DNA of 33,934 nucleotides from Helicobacter cetorum. Its GTDB lineage: Bacteria > Campylobacterota > Campylobacteria > Campylobacterales > DZAY01. The notes below the pieces were generated by a model. It was not told the origin of the DNA and made no database searches. It saw only the letters and a program-made list of their open reading frames with translations. A program made the translations under genes and the position numbers. Positions within the stretch are counted from its first letter, which is position 1; each line of letters begins with the position of its first letter. Positions 24,610-33,934 of this stretch are shown one piece after another. The DNA lies in contig DZAY01000024.1 of assembly GCA_022729735.1 (NCBI GenBank), positions 424 to 34,357 on the forward strand. Reading direction: 5' to 3'.

Positions 24610-25620
24610 ATGAAAAATAAAAAAATTATTTTACCACCTTTACCTTTTGGTGAGTGGAATTGTGTGATAAACAGTGATGTAAAAAAGTTTTCTGACAAAA
24701 TGGCAACTATTGTTACATCTTTGAAATATTATGATGCAATAGGAGATAAAAATCTATTTTTGAGCAAAACTTACACACTTCAAAATAGTGAATTCAAAGT
24801 AGTTGCAAGTGCAAATACATCTGTAATAATAGATGTAGATAATACAAAAGATATAACACTCATGATTCCATTTTTTGGAGAAAATATATCAAATGTCGAA
24901 AAAGATAGTTTTAAATGGAGAGCAAAAGAGTCTGCTATATTGCTTCCAAATACGGGACGAGCAGGTTCTTCTTCTACAAGAGCAACTATAACTATTGATA
25001 TAAATCCAATAAAAATTACAAAAATTGCAAAAGTTATGTTAGGTTTAAAAGAAGAAGATTATTTAGATTTGAACCTATTTCAACCACGATTAATTAGCCT
25101 AAAATATGGAAATATATCATTTGAAGAGATTTTTAAAAGCTTAGCACAAATAATTAATTCTTATAAATGTAATACAGATTTGCTTTGGAAAATTGGAATA
25201 GATGAACTTTTTTATAGAAATATTATTATGATGTTGTTGCCTGAAAAATTTTTCAGTGATAATTCATTTGATAAAGTGGTATCACCAAAAGCTATTGATA
25301 AAATTATTGAATTTCAAAAAAGTCATCCTTTTGAGTTATTAACTCTCAATGATTTAGAGAAAATTAGTGGATTAAGTTGTAGAGCTTTGCAATATGAATT
25401 CAAAAAAAGATTAGGACTCTCACCAATGCAGTGGCTTAAAAAAGAGAGATTAAACAAGGCAAGAGAACTTTTATTAAATAAAAATAGCGAAGATACAATT
25501 ACAACTATTGCTATGAATTTTGGTTTTGCAAGTTCATCACTATTTTCAAAATACTACTATGAAGAGTTTGGAGAACTTCCATCTCATACAATAAAAAGTA
25601 AATTTGGAATTGTTATATAA
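24610..25620 (+). CDS. AraC-family transcriptional regulator
   Basis: This 336-residue regulator has a C-terminal AraC/XylS DNA-binding domain (about residues 235-336) with two helix-turn-helix units: LTLNDLEKISGLSCRALQYE, then FKKRLGLSPMQWLKKERLNK, and ITTIAMNFGFASSSLFSKYY with EEFGELPS. The N-terminal 230 residues hold no motif that I can name firmly and may bind a ligand. An upstream in-frame GTG at 24538 would add a hydrophobic, AT-driven stretch of 24 residues; the ATG at 24610 has GGAG just before it and gives a normal start. The gene stands alone and reads directly toward the giant surface protein 97 bases downstream, its most likely target. Confidence 0.92.
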   Translation: MKNKKIILPPLPFGEWNCVINSDVKKFSDKMATIVTSLKYYDAIGDKNLFLSKTYTLQNSEFKVVASANTSVIIDVDNTKDITLMIPFFGENISNVEKDSFKWRAKESAILLPNTGRAGSSSTRATITIDINPIKITKIAKVMLGLKEEDYLDLNLFQPRLISLKYGNISFEEIFKSLAQIINSYKCNTDLLWKIGIDELFYRNIIMMLLPEKFFSDNSFDKVVSPKAIDKIIEFQKSHPFELLTLNDLEKISGLSCRALQYEFKKRLGLSPMQWLKKERLNKARELLLNKNSEDTITTIAMNFGFASSSLFSKYYYEEFGELPSHTIKSKFGIVI

Positions 25621-25623
25621 ATT

Positions 25624-25658
25624 TTTCGTTTTTTTGATACTTGATTTCGTTTTTTTCG
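25624..25658 (+). promoter_or_regulatory. TTTCG direct repeats, candidate AraC-type operator
   Basis: TTTCGTTTTTTT appears at 25624-25635 and 25645-25656, a 21-base step, that is two helical turns, as in many AraC-family half-site pairs. A further TTTCG lies at 25654-25658. The pair sits upstream of a plausible -10 (TATAAA at 25680-25685) for the giant adhesin gene. Confidence 0.5.
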
Positions 25659-25717
25659 TAGTTTAAACCTTTGTAAAAATATAAAATATTAAAAATTTTT
25701 ATTAAAGGGTTTATTTT

Positions 25718-28700
25718 ATGAATATAAATAGATTTAGTGTCAAACTAATCTCTATTGCAACCATTGTTGCACTGAATGGAGTCAATCTACTTGGTGGTGC
25801 TATTAGTAATGATATAGTAGTAGGTGGCAATACTACAACTTGTTCTATTAATAGTGGGATAATAATAGCAAGTAGTAGTTGCTCCATAACAGCAAATGAT
25901 TTAGAAAGTAACTTAACTGTTTCTAATGTTACATTAGCTACTACAAATGGAAAAATAACAGTTGAAGCTCCAATCTCTTGGTCTTCAAATAATACACTTG
26001 AGCTAAATGCCTCTGCAAATATTTATATTAATAGTGATATTAGTTCAACAAGTGGAAAAATGGTATTAAAATATGGTCAAGGTGCTGTAAATGGTGGAAA
26101 TACAGCTGATTATAATATTGAAAGAAATGTAAGAATAAATCTTAAAGATGGTCAAAATTTCTCAACTATGTTGGGCAATGATGGAGCTGTTATTGATTAT
26201 ACGGTGATTAGTAGTGCGACGGCATTAATGGGAATGACAACCAATAACAATTCTGTTAAATATGCTCTTGGTGCTGATTTAGATTTAACTGGAATTGCTT
26301 GGACACCACTTTATAACTTTAAAGGTAAATTTAGTGGATTAGGACATACGGTAGATAATCTTACGAGTGCATCAGTTCCTTATGATAGTTGGGGATTATT
26401 TGGATATGTTAATGGTGGAGAAATTAGAGATATTGGTGTTATAAATGTAAATATTGTTAGCCCTGCAACTGGTCAAGGATATTCGTATATTGGAGCTTTG
26501 GTAGGTCAATCACTTGGTGGTTTAGTAATCAAAAATGCTTATTCAACAGGAACTATATCTGGTAATTCAATTGGTGGTTTAGTTGGTGGTGCAAAAGAAT
26601 CAACTATCAAAGATAGCTACTCAAGTGTAACGATAAATGGATATGCTCAATCAGGTGGTTTAGTTGGTTATTTGGATTCTGGAAATATCTATCGAAGTTA
26701 TGCAACTGGAAATGTAAGTGGTGATTCTGAACTTGGTGGATTGATAGGTAAGGTATCAGGTAGTGGAATTGCAAACTATATAGAAAATGTATATGCTCTT
26801 GGTAATGTCACAGCATCAGCCGATGATGCAGATAAATATGCTGGAGGCTTGATTGGTTATATTTACGAAGAAACATATCTTACTAATTCTTATGCTATTG
26901 GAAAAGTTTATGTAGCTGGTACAATTGATGAAAATACAAAAACAGGTGGATTAGTTGGTTTTGGACGAGCAGGAATAACATTCCAACCAACTAATGCATT
27001 TTTTGATGTCAATACAACTGGTCAAGAGATAATGGTTGGGACTGAAGCTGTGATGGTTGGACGAATCTCCAATTCAGATGCTTACACTCAAACAAGCTAT
27101 ACAAACTTTGATTTCACAAATGATTGGTTTATGATAGACGGCTATACAAGACCATTTTTAAGAATAGAAGCAACAACTAATATTTCAAATGCTCACGAAC
27201 TTCAACTTATAACAATGAATTTAAGTTCAAGTTATAAATTATTAAATGACATAAACTTAACATCATCACTTGCTAATAAAAGTGAGATGTGGAAAGATAA
27301 TAGTGCGAGTGTAGATTTTGCTAATTATAAAGGTAACTGGGTACCAATTGATACATTTACTGGTTCTTTGGATGGTAAAAATTATATGGTTTCAAATATT
27401 TATATCGACAGACCAAATGATCACGATATTGGCTTTTTTAGAGCAACGAGCAATGCTGTTGTATCAAATCTTAAACTTTCAGGAACTATTTCAGGAAGTC
27501 GAAATGTTGGTGGTTTATCTGCCTATGATAGTGGTAGTACAATTGAGAATGTACAATCTGATGTTACTGTCAAAACAACCTATTGGAAAGCAGGTGGCTT
27601 AATAGGAGAAACTTCTGGTTCTGACATTAAAAACTCTTATGCAACTGGGGATGTTATAGATATTTCTTCTTCTCAAGATACTTGGTACTTAGGTGGTCTT
27701 GTTGGATATATGGAAGAGAGCAATTTAGAAAATACATATGCAACAGGAAATATCACAGGTGCTACAAGTAGTAGGCATCTTGGTGGATTAGTTGGGTATA
27801 GATATTATTGTGATATTAATAAATCTTTTGCGACTGGTAATGTATCAGGTGGTGCAAGTAGTCTTAATGTAGGTGGCTTAATCGGGTTGGATAAATCTAA
27901 TACTATGTATTCTGCAGGTATAGCTACTAAATACACTACTAAAAATGTTTATGCTACTGGTAGTGTTACTGGTGGTGATTATGTAGGTGGATTAATTGGA
28001 CAATCAGATACCACTTATGTTGAAAATGCTTATTCAGCTGGAGTAGTTTCATTCGCATCAGGAGCCAGTGGACCAAATATTGGTGGATTTATTGGTGCTG
28101 GATACAATGCAACAGAAACGATACCTTGGTTTAATGTTGTCAATAGCTTCTGGGATACAGAGATAAGTGGTCAAGCAAGTGCAGGTGTGTTACCAGAAGA
28201 TTCAAGCAAATATGGACTAACAGGCAAAACAACAGCAGAAATGCAAACATTAGAAACATTTAAGTGGGATATCGTAACAGACAATTCACTAAGAGATGTT
28301 TATCCAAAACTTAGATGGGCAACAAGTGGATTAGCAAATGGTGAAAGTGTATGGGTGATTTCACCTATTCGCAAACCTATTCAAATCACAATCGGTGGTA
28401 GTGGGACAGAGTGTCCAATTCCAGTAAATGGTGTTATTACAAGTGAAGAAGATTGTTCTGTGTCAGAAGAGACAATCAATACACTTCTTGCGACTGGTGA
28501 TGTAAATATTAGTAACTTAAGTGGAGCTGATGCAAATATCACAATTGCAAAGCCGATTAGTTGGAGTTCTAACTACACATTATCAATCGAAAGCACAAAT
28601 GATATTCATATCAATTCCGATATTAATGGAAGTGGAAAACTAATTCTATCCTATGGACAAGGTGCTGTTTCTACTTCTAATACAAGTAGTTATTATTTAA

Positions 28701-31700
28701 ATGGTGGGCATATTAATCTTACAGCTGGTGATAATTTTTCTACAAAAGTTGGTAGTGATGGTGTATTAACAGAATATACAGTAATTACATCATTAGGAAA
28801 TGAAGGTGAGGAGATTACATCACCAACTACAATAACACTTCAATCATTAGCAAACTCTTCTAATTTCAATGGTAATTATGTGCTTGGTGCAAATATTGAT
28901 GCAACTAATACAAAAAATTGGAACTCTGGAGCTGGATTTAAACCAATAGGAAATAGTGCAAATAACCATTTTAAAGGTATATTTGATGGTTTAGGACATA
29001 CGATAAATGGGTTATATATAAATTCTACCAATCCAGGTATTGCTATTTTTGGATTTGCAGGTGGAAACAGTGGAACTGCTATAATCAGAAATATAGGAAT
29101 AACAGATGTCAATATCACAGGTGGCGGAGTTGGCGGATGGGTTACTGGAGGATTTATTGGCGAACTTCAAGGAACTATTGAAAATGTTTATATTTCAGGT
29201 TCAGTAGTTGGTGCAAATTTAGTTGGTGGATTGGTTGGATATTTAGCACCAGATAGTATTGCAAGAAATGTATATTCATTAGCTTCTGTTAGTGGTATTG
29301 ATTATATTGCTGGATTGATTGCTGGAATTGGCAAAAATACAATAGTTGATAATGTATATGCAACAGGTCGTGTAAATACAACAGCAACAAATACAAGTGA
29401 GATAAATATTGGTGCTTTGATTTCAAGTGATGAGGGAGGCACAATAACAAATGCTTATTTTGATACAACTACAACAGGACAACAGTATCAAATAGGTGGC
29501 TCAAATCCATCAACAACAGGAGCTTTTGCAAATAATATTGCTTATTCAAAAGGAACATATATAAACTTTGATTTTACTAATAGTTGGTTTATGATAGATG
29601 GCTACACAAGACCATTTTTGAGAATGGAAGCAACAACTAATATTTCAAATACTCATGAATTACAACTCATGGCAATGAATTTAAATTATAAATATCAATT
29701 AATAAATGATATAAACTTCTCATCTACTCTTGCAAATAAAAGTGAAATGTGGAAAGATATTTCTACAAGTGTAGATTACAGTAACTACAAAGGTAGTTTT
29801 GTGCCAGTTGGTAACTTTTTATTTGGTGCTTTTAGTGGAGAATTTGATGGATTAGGATATTCACTTCATAACCTAAATATTGGTAATGGAGGAGATATTT
29901 ATGCTGGACTTTTTGGATATGCTTCAATTGATACAAAATTCAAAAACCTAACCATGACACATGTATTAGTTAATAATCTTAATGACAGTTCGAGTGCTAG
30001 GTCAGGAGGAGTTATTGGTATATCGTATGGTTCTTATATTGATAATATCAAAATTGAAAGTGGTATTATTAATAATAAAATATCTGCTGGTGGTATTGTT
30101 GGCGAAGCTACAAGAGAAACATTTACAGGAACTGGAAGTATTTCTAATAGTTATTCAAAAGCAACAGTTGATGTAAATAGCTCAACTGAATATAGTTCTA
30201 CTGCTGGTGGTCTTGTTGGGTCAATAAATTATTGGACAGTAGATAAGAGTTTTGCACAAGCTAATGTTAATTTGACTGGTGGCAAAAATACATCTAATGT
30301 TGGTGGTTTTGCTGGAAAAAGTAGTATAGTAAGTTTTACTGATTCTTATGCGAAAAGTGCAATTTCAACAAACACTATTGGAAGAGTTGGTGGTTTTATT
30401 GGTTATGCTCACGGATTTAATAGTGAGCCAACAACATTAAACAGAGTATATTCTGCTTCAACAATAGATGCATCTGACACTACACTGAAAGGTGGTTTGA
30501 TTGGAAATTATAGTTTAGTAACAGTAACAAACTCATTTTGGGATAAAGAAGTATCAAATATAGCAACAGCTGTAAATAGTGGTGCTGTTAGCATTTCTGG
30601 TGTAGAAGGCAAAACAACTGCTGAAATGAAAAAATTATCGCTATTTTTGAATAGTGATTGGAATATTCTAACTGATAAATCTCTATCTTCAGTTTATCCA
30701 CAACTAAGATGGGCAACAAGTGGATTAAGTGAAGCAATATCTATTTGGATAATAGGAGAAAGCAACTCAACTATTACAACTAAACTTTATGACAACAACG
30801 AAGCAAATATATCTGTTGAGCCATCAAGTGTAGCAAATATTCCAAATCCAACAAGAGATGGATACACATTTATAGGCTGGTATAATGATAGTGGATTTGA
30901 GAGTCGATTCGATATAACTTCAGAAATTACAGATGATATAACACTTTATGCTAAATGGAATGCAATTCCAACACTCATAAGTAGTATAAATGGTATTACA
31001 GAAAATGTAAATTTCGCAGATAAAATTGTAACTTTAAGTGGAATTACAGATAGTGACCAAGATGATTTAAATATCACTGTTGATATGAATGATAGTGGGA
31101 TTATTACAATAACTCCAAATTGGATAAATCCATTAATTTATGAGAGTTATAATGGTAAAGATTTAGATTTTGTAATTAAATCTATTGCAAATATGTATGG
31201 AGTTGTAGAAGTAAATGTATCAGTTAGAGATGGTGTAAATATTGTTAGCAGAACATTTTTAGTAACTGTAAATGCTCCATCAAGTGAAAATTCTTCAAGT
31301 TCCAATTCTTCATCAAGTTCAAATAGTGAAAATAGTTCAAGTGAAAATTCTTCAAATAGCAGTTCAAGTTCAACAAGTAGTATATTTACAAATACAACTC
31401 CAGCTTATGAACAGTTTTTAAGCTCTATTATTGAAAGTGTAAATTTCGCAGATAGAAATATAATTTTGAGTGGAATTACAGATATTGATAAAGATGATTT
31501 AAATATCACAGTTGATATGAATGACAGTTCAATAATTACAATAACTCCAAATTGGATAAATTTAGTTAGCTATGAAAACTATAACGAAAAAGAGTTATAT
31601 TTAACAATTAAATCCATTACAAATATGTATGGAACTGTTGAGCTAAATGTGTCTATACGAGATGGTGTAAATATTACAAGCAAAATATTTGTAGTAATTG

Positions 31701-33013
31701 TAAATGCTCCACAAAGTTCATCAAGTGAAATTATTAGCTCTTCAAGTTCAAGTGTTGTGAGTTCATCTTCAAGTAGTGTTTATGTAGTTTCACCAACTTA
31801 TGATTACACTACAATTTATATTGAGCCAACACAACCAACACCAATAGCACCAACACCAGATAAAATTACAAATATTGATATTGTAGATACAACAGTTGGT
31901 GCAACTGGACAAACTGTTACAATGGATAGTTTAAATACTGGATTTAAACTTACAAATATCCTTGATAAAGTTGAAAATAATGCTGATGGCACACAATCAA
32001 TTACAGTGCAATATAGTAATAATGGTGTTACTGAAGAGCGAAAAGTGATAAATTCGGAAGTCGCAAATACTGTAATTACAAGCACTAAAGATGGGAATGA
32101 TGCAATCGTAAATATGTCTGCAAAGGTTGAAAATCAAGAAATTAAAGTTAATTCAACTATCAAAGCAAATGGCACAACTCTAAATACAATCACAATGAAA
32201 AATAGTTCTGGAGTTGAAACAACATCAACAATTGGCTCTTTAGCTGTTGGTTCAAAAGTTGATATAAAATCTGATGGAACTGTGGAAGTGAGCTTAAATG
32301 ATGTAAAAACTTCGGTAAATTCTGATGGAAAAGTTTCTCACGAAATATCAAATAATGGAAAATCTACAAAAGCAAGTTCAGAAGTTCCAAACTCAACTGT
32401 AATAATCAAAGAAGATGGCACAGTTCAGACAAAAGGAGTTGTTGAGAGTGAAAGTAAAAAAATCGAAATCGTAGTTGATGGAAAATCTGATGGCAAAGCT
32501 GTGCATATTATGAAAACTACTGATAAAAATACAGGCGAAGAAAAAATCGCAAAAGCCGAAGCTAATGTAGTTGGAGCAACAACAGAAATCAAAAATGATG
32601 GCACAGTTGTAACGAGCTATCAAAATGAAACATCAAAAAGCACAGCAGAAACTAATTCAGATGGCTTTATGACTCATACAGTTACGATTAATGGAGTTGA
32701 ATCAAAAGCAACAGCTTATGTTGCTGGTGCAGTTACGGAAATTAGCGAAAATGGAGTAACTACAACAGTTGAAACAGCTGATTTAAGTAGAGAAAAAGTT
32801 AAAGTAATTGCAGTTGTTGAAACCGATGAGCTTGGAGAATCATTTACATATTTCAAACGGTTTAATGAAGTTGATAGTAGTGAGTTTGATAAACAAGATA
32901 CAATCAAATCAAAATTTCAAAAAGGTTCGATTATAGAAATTAATATGGTTAATAATATTCCAAATCTATACATAGAAACACAAATGAAAGATATAAGTGA
33001 GATTAAATTTTAA
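25718..33013 (+). CDS. Giant secreted GLUG-repeat adhesin-like protein with Ser-rich linkers
   Basis: This 2431-residue protein starts with a signal peptide (MNINRFSVKLISIATIVALN and onward, ending near LLGGA). Residues about 18-895 and 895-1690 are two copies of one block: a filamentous-haemagglutinin-like beta-helix start (SWSSNNTLELNASANIYINS against SWSSNYTLSIESTNDIHINS, then YGQGAV in both), many GLUG repeats (GGLVG after ATGNVSG-type strands), and an end module (GKTTAEM, then YPKLRWATSG or YPQLRWATSG). A Listeria-Bacteroides type repeat follows (about 1690-1745; PTRDGYTFIGWYND). Two Ig/cadherin-like copies (about 1752-1850 and 1895-1995) alternate with poly-Ser/Asn linkers. Residues 2030-2431 are repetitive beta strands (KSDGTVEVSLNDVKTSV type). 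There is no LPXTG or autotransporter barrel. AAAGGG precedes the ATG. Confidence 0.9.
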   Translation: MNINRFSVKLISIATIVALNGVNLLGGAISNDIVVGGNTTTCSINSGIIIASSSCSITANDLESNLTVSNVTLATTNGKITVEAPISWSSNNTLELNASANIYINSDISSTSGKMVLKYGQGAVNGGNTADYNIERNVRINLKDGQNFSTMLGNDGAVIDYTVISSATALMGMTTNNNSVKYALGADLDLTGIAWTPLYNFKGKFSGLGHTVDNLTSASVPYDSWGLFGYVNGGEIRDIGVINVNIVSPATGQGYSYIGALVGQSLGGLVIKNAYSTGTISGNSIGGLVGGAKESTIKDSYSSVTINGYAQSGGLVGYLDSGNIYRSYATGNVSGDSELGGLIGKVSGSGIANYIENVYALGNVTASADDADKYAGGLIGYIYEETYLTNSYAIGKVYVAGTIDENTKTGGLVGFGRAGITFQPTNAFFDVNTTGQEIMVGTEAVMVGRISNSDAYTQTSYTNFDFTNDWFMIDGYTRPFLRIEATTNISNAHELQLITMNLSSSYKLLNDINLTSSLANKSEMWKDNSASVDFANYKGNWVPIDTFTGSLDGKNYMVSNIYIDRPNDHDIGFFRATSNAVVSNLKLSGTISGSRNVGGLSAYDSGSTIENVQSDVTVKTTYWKAGGLIGETSGSDIKNSYATGDVIDISSSQDTWYLGGLVGYMEESNLENTYATGNITGATSSRHLGGLVGYRYYCDINKSFATGNVSGGASSLNVGGLIGLDKSNTMYSAGIATKYTTKNVYATGSVTGGDYVGGLIGQSDTTYVENAYSAGVVSFASGASGPNIGGFIGAGYNATETIPWFNVVNSFWDTEISGQASAGVLPEDSSKYGLTGKTTAEMQTLETFKWDIVTDNSLRDVYPKLRWATSGLANGESVWVISPIRKPIQITIGGSGTECPIPVNGVITSEEDCSVSEETINTLLATGDVNISNLSGADANITIAKPISWSSNYTLSIESTNDIHINSDINGSGKLILSYGQGAVSTSNTSSYYLNGGHINLTAGDNFSTKVGSDGVLTEYTVITSLGNEGEEITSPTTITLQSLANSSNFNGNYVLGANIDATNTKNWNSGAGFKPIGNSANNHFKGIFDGLGHTINGLYINSTNPGIAIFGFAGGNSGTAIIRNIGITDVNITGGGVGGWVTGGFIGELQGTIENVYISGSVVGANLVGGLVGYLAPDSIARNVYSLASVSGIDYIAGLIAGIGKNTIVDNVYATGRVNTTATNTSEINIGALISSDEGGTITNAYFDTTTTGQQYQIGGSNPSTTGAFANNIAYSKGTYINFDFTNSWFMIDGYTRPFLRMEATTNISNTHELQLMAMNLNYKYQLINDINFSSTLANKSEMWKDISTSVDYSNYKGSFVPVGNFLFGAFSGEFDGLGYSLHNLNIGNGGDIYAGLFGYASIDTKFKNLTMTHVLVNNLNDSSSARSGGVIGISYGSYIDNIKIESGIINNKISAGGIVGEATRETFTGTGSISNSYSKATVDVNSSTEYSSTAGGLVGSINYWTVDKSFAQANVNLTGGKNTSNVGGFAGKSSIVSFTDSYAKSAISTNTIGRVGGFIGYAHGFNSEPTTLNRVYSASTIDASDTTLKGGLIGNYSLVTVTNSFWDKEVSNIATAVNSGAVSISGVEGKTTAEMKKLSLFLNSDWNILTDKSLSSVYPQLRWATSGLSEAISIWIIGESNSTITTKLYDNNEANISVEPSSVANIPNPTRDGYTFIGWYNDSGFESRFDITSEITDDITLYAKWNAIPTLISSINGITENVNFADKIVTLSGITDSDQDDLNITVDMNDSGIITITPNWINPLIYESYNGKDLDFVIKSIANMYGVVEVNVSVRDGVNIVSRTFLVTVNAPSSENSSSSNSSSSSNSENSSSENSSNSSSSSTSSIFTNTTPAYEQFLSSIIESVNFADRNIILSGITDIDKDDLNITVDMNDSSIITITPNWINLVSYENYNEKELYLTIKSITNMYGTVELNVSIRDGVNITSKIFVVIVNAPQSSSSEIISSSSSSVVSSSSSSVYVVSPTYDYTTIYIEPTQPTPIAPTPDKITNIDIVDTTVGATGQTVTMDSLNTGFKLTNILDKVENNADGTQSITVQYSNNGVTEERKVINSEVANTVITSTKDGNDAIVNMSAKVENQEIKVNSTIKANGTTLNTITMKNSSGVETTSTIGSLAVGSKVDIKSDGTVEVSLNDVKTSVNSDGKVSHEISNNGKSTKASSEVPNSTVIIKEDGTVQTKGVVESESKKIEIVVDGKSDGKAVHIMKTTDKNTGEEKIAKAEANVVGATTEIKNDGTVVTSYQNETSKSTAETNSDGFMTHTVTINGVESKATAYVAGAVTEISENGVTTTVETADLSREKVKVIAVVETDELGESFTYFKRFNEVDSSEFDKQDTIKSKFQKGSIIEINMVNNIPNLYIETQMKDISEIKF

Positions 33014-33033
33014 TTAGAGCTAAACAGCTCTAA
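33014..33033. terminator. Bidirectional hairpin between the giant gene and the nuclease-like gene
   Basis: TTAGAGCT (33014-33021) and AGCTCTAA (33026-33033) form a perfect 8-base stem with a 4-base loop directly behind the giant gene's stop. T-runs are weak on both sides, so efficiency is uncertain. The stop codon of the ancestral convergent gene lies inside the stem. Confidence 0.6.
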
Positions 33034-33727
33034 TATCTCACTTTTCACAAACAACAAATTTTTATAAATAGCTTTCAAATCATCTATTTTGGAGCTATCA
33101 AAATTAGAAGACACATAATAGATATATTTATGTTTTTCTAATCGCTCTAAAATTACAAATTGAGCCAATTATATAAGCACCTTTTATTTGAATAAAATCG
33201 TTTAGTTCAGTTGCACAAATTAGTTCAGCTATTAATTGAGAGCGAGGATTACTAAACTCTTCACTTCGTTTGAATTCTTGAATAAAAAAGTATGGAATTT
33301 CACTATATTCCAATCCTTTTGCCAAAACAAAATCAACTTCACCAGCTATACTTAAACTATCTGTTTCATAAACCAATTTTTCATTATAAAAATCTCTAAA
33401 ATCACTACCTTTGAAATTTATTTTTCGTAAAATTGGACTTAAAAACCTCATTTTTAAATCTTCTTCATCATAAATTTCTATATAGTCAGCCTCTTCTATT
33501 AATAGCTCTTTTAAAAATTTTTCTATATCTTCACTTAAAGAGATACTATTTTTAAACCAACTATCAAATATATCTTTTTCAAACTTTCTTTTTATATCAA
33601 ATAGACTATGTAACTCTTTATCTCGAATTTTTCTAAAACTATAACATTTTTGCTTTTCTAATTTTAATCTCTTAAGCTCTTCTATCTCTTCTAATGTAAA
33701 GTTTTCTAAAAATTGCTCTAATGACAT
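33014..33727 (-). pseudogene. Frameshifted PD-(D/E)XK nuclease-like protein next to hsdS
   Basis: The open frame 33128-33727 gives 199 residues, from a coiled-coil-like N-terminus (LEEIEELKRLKLEKQK) to a nuclease-like core: AGEVDFVLAKG, then YFFIQEFKRS, which fits the D...ExK pattern of PD-(D/E)XK enzymes. It ends abruptly with CNFRAIRKT. In the next frame the sequence continues FVILERLEKHKYIYYVSSNF, then DSSKIDDLKAIYKNLLF and so on to a TAA at 33014, which is what such proteins have at their C-terminus. The frame switch lies near 33155-33165 and fits loss of 8 bases between AATTTT repeats. Proteins of this type are often encoded in type I restriction loci. The nuclease core remains intact, so a shortened product may be made. 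AGGAGG precedes the start. Confidence 0.65.
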
Positions 33728-33767
33728 AGTTCCCTCCTATTTCATAAAATCATTTATCAAAAGTATT

Positions 33768-33934
33768 TTAAGCTTCATGAAACACCTCTTTTTCAAATTC
33801 TTCTAATGCCAATTTTTTATTTTTCGCAGATTCTTCATTTAAAAACTTAATTTTATTTTTCATTTCATTGATTGTGTTCGCAATTTCATTTTGAATATCT
33901 ATATTTGGAATAATAAATTGTAAATTCTTCAAAT
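33768..33934 (-). CDS. hsdS: Type I restriction specificity subunit HsdS, C-terminal end only
   Basis: The last 55 codons of a minus-strand gene enter from the window edge. They read LKNLQFIIPNIDIQNEIANT, then INEMKNKIKFLNEESAKNKK and on to a final FHEA. A short beta motif followed by IPNIxxQNEI and a long coiled coil is the hallmark end of a target-recognition domain plus the conserved spacer helix of HsdS. HsdS chooses the DNA target for the methylase and translocase subunits, which should lie beyond the edge. The stop is 41 bases before the nuclease-like gene. Confidence 0.75.
   Translation of the reverse strand, partial: LKNLQFIIPNIDIQNEIANTINEMKNKIKFLNEESAKNKKLALEEFEKEVFHEA

Noticed and set aside
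25718-33013. Autotransporter or RTX identity for the giant protein
   Set aside because: No C-terminal beta-barrel signature and no GGxGxDxxx calcium repeats are visible. The GLUG repeats and haemagglutinin-like starts alone do not define the export route.
33128-33170. Programmed ribosomal frameshift in the nuclease-like gene
   Set aside because: No slippery heptamer or following structure is seen at the switch, and an 8-base deletion between AATTTT runs explains it more simply.

Overview
The window is AT-rich DNA from the phylum Campylobacterota (the former epsilon-proteobacteria). The genus is not determined; an Arcobacter- or Sulfurimonas-like organism fits. The evidence is the low GC content, the many TTG starts, a 7TMR-DISM sensor kinase with an H-box of the HQWREPL type, extended -10 promoters (TGnTATAAT) without a clear -35 box, and the gene repertoire (dapE, aspC, rlmN, gltX, metX, purT, a ThiD2-like protein). 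No rRNA, tRNA or CRISPR array is visible, and no stretch above 300 bases lacks a gene.

Layout. (1) 1-4471, minus strand: the start of a very large secreted protein with GLUG repeats, two seven-bladed RCC1-type propellers, an FN3-like domain and a Ser-rich tail that runs off the window. (2) 4647-7177, plus: an OmpR-type response regulator and a 7TM-DISM histidine kinase, overlapping by 4 bases. (3) 7174-10027, minus: an operon of aspC, a degenerate GGDEF-like protein, a 66-residue unknown and dapE. (4) 10173-12389, plus: an accessory patch with a decayed nucleotidyltransferase/YoeB relic, a GT4 glycosyltransferase and a VapBC-like toxin-antitoxin (TA) pair that sits inside a duplication of the glycosyltransferase 3' end. 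(5) 12412-15900, plus: a GT2 glycosyltransferase, rlmN, an unlisted 34-residue membrane protein and gltX. (6) 16012-23185, plus: two tandem paralogues built as beta-propeller plus alpha-solenoid, metX, a second TA pair (MazF/PemK type) and purT. (7) 23182-24343, minus: a ThiD2-like protein and a Bax-inhibitor-1 family membrane protein. (8) 24610-33013, plus: an AraC-type regulator, TTTCG direct repeats spaced 21 bases, and a 2431-residue secreted GLUG/adhesin-like protein. (9) 33014-33934, minus: a frameshifted PD-(D/E)XK nuclease-like gene and the 3' end of a type I restriction specificity gene (hsdS).

How the parts relate. Housekeeping genes for lysine/DAP, aspartate, methionine and purine synthesis and for translation alternate with accessory insertions: three TA loci in about 12 kb, surface giants at both ends, and a type I restriction locus at the right edge. 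The AraC gene next to the giant adhesin suggests a regulator with its own target. The two-component pair diverges from the RCC1 giant, but a regulatory link there is only inferred. The most unusual coding content is the pair of propeller-solenoid proteins at 16012-20311, whose predicted architecture resembles eukaryotic membrane-coat subunits, and the double RCC1 propeller inside a GLUG surface protein.
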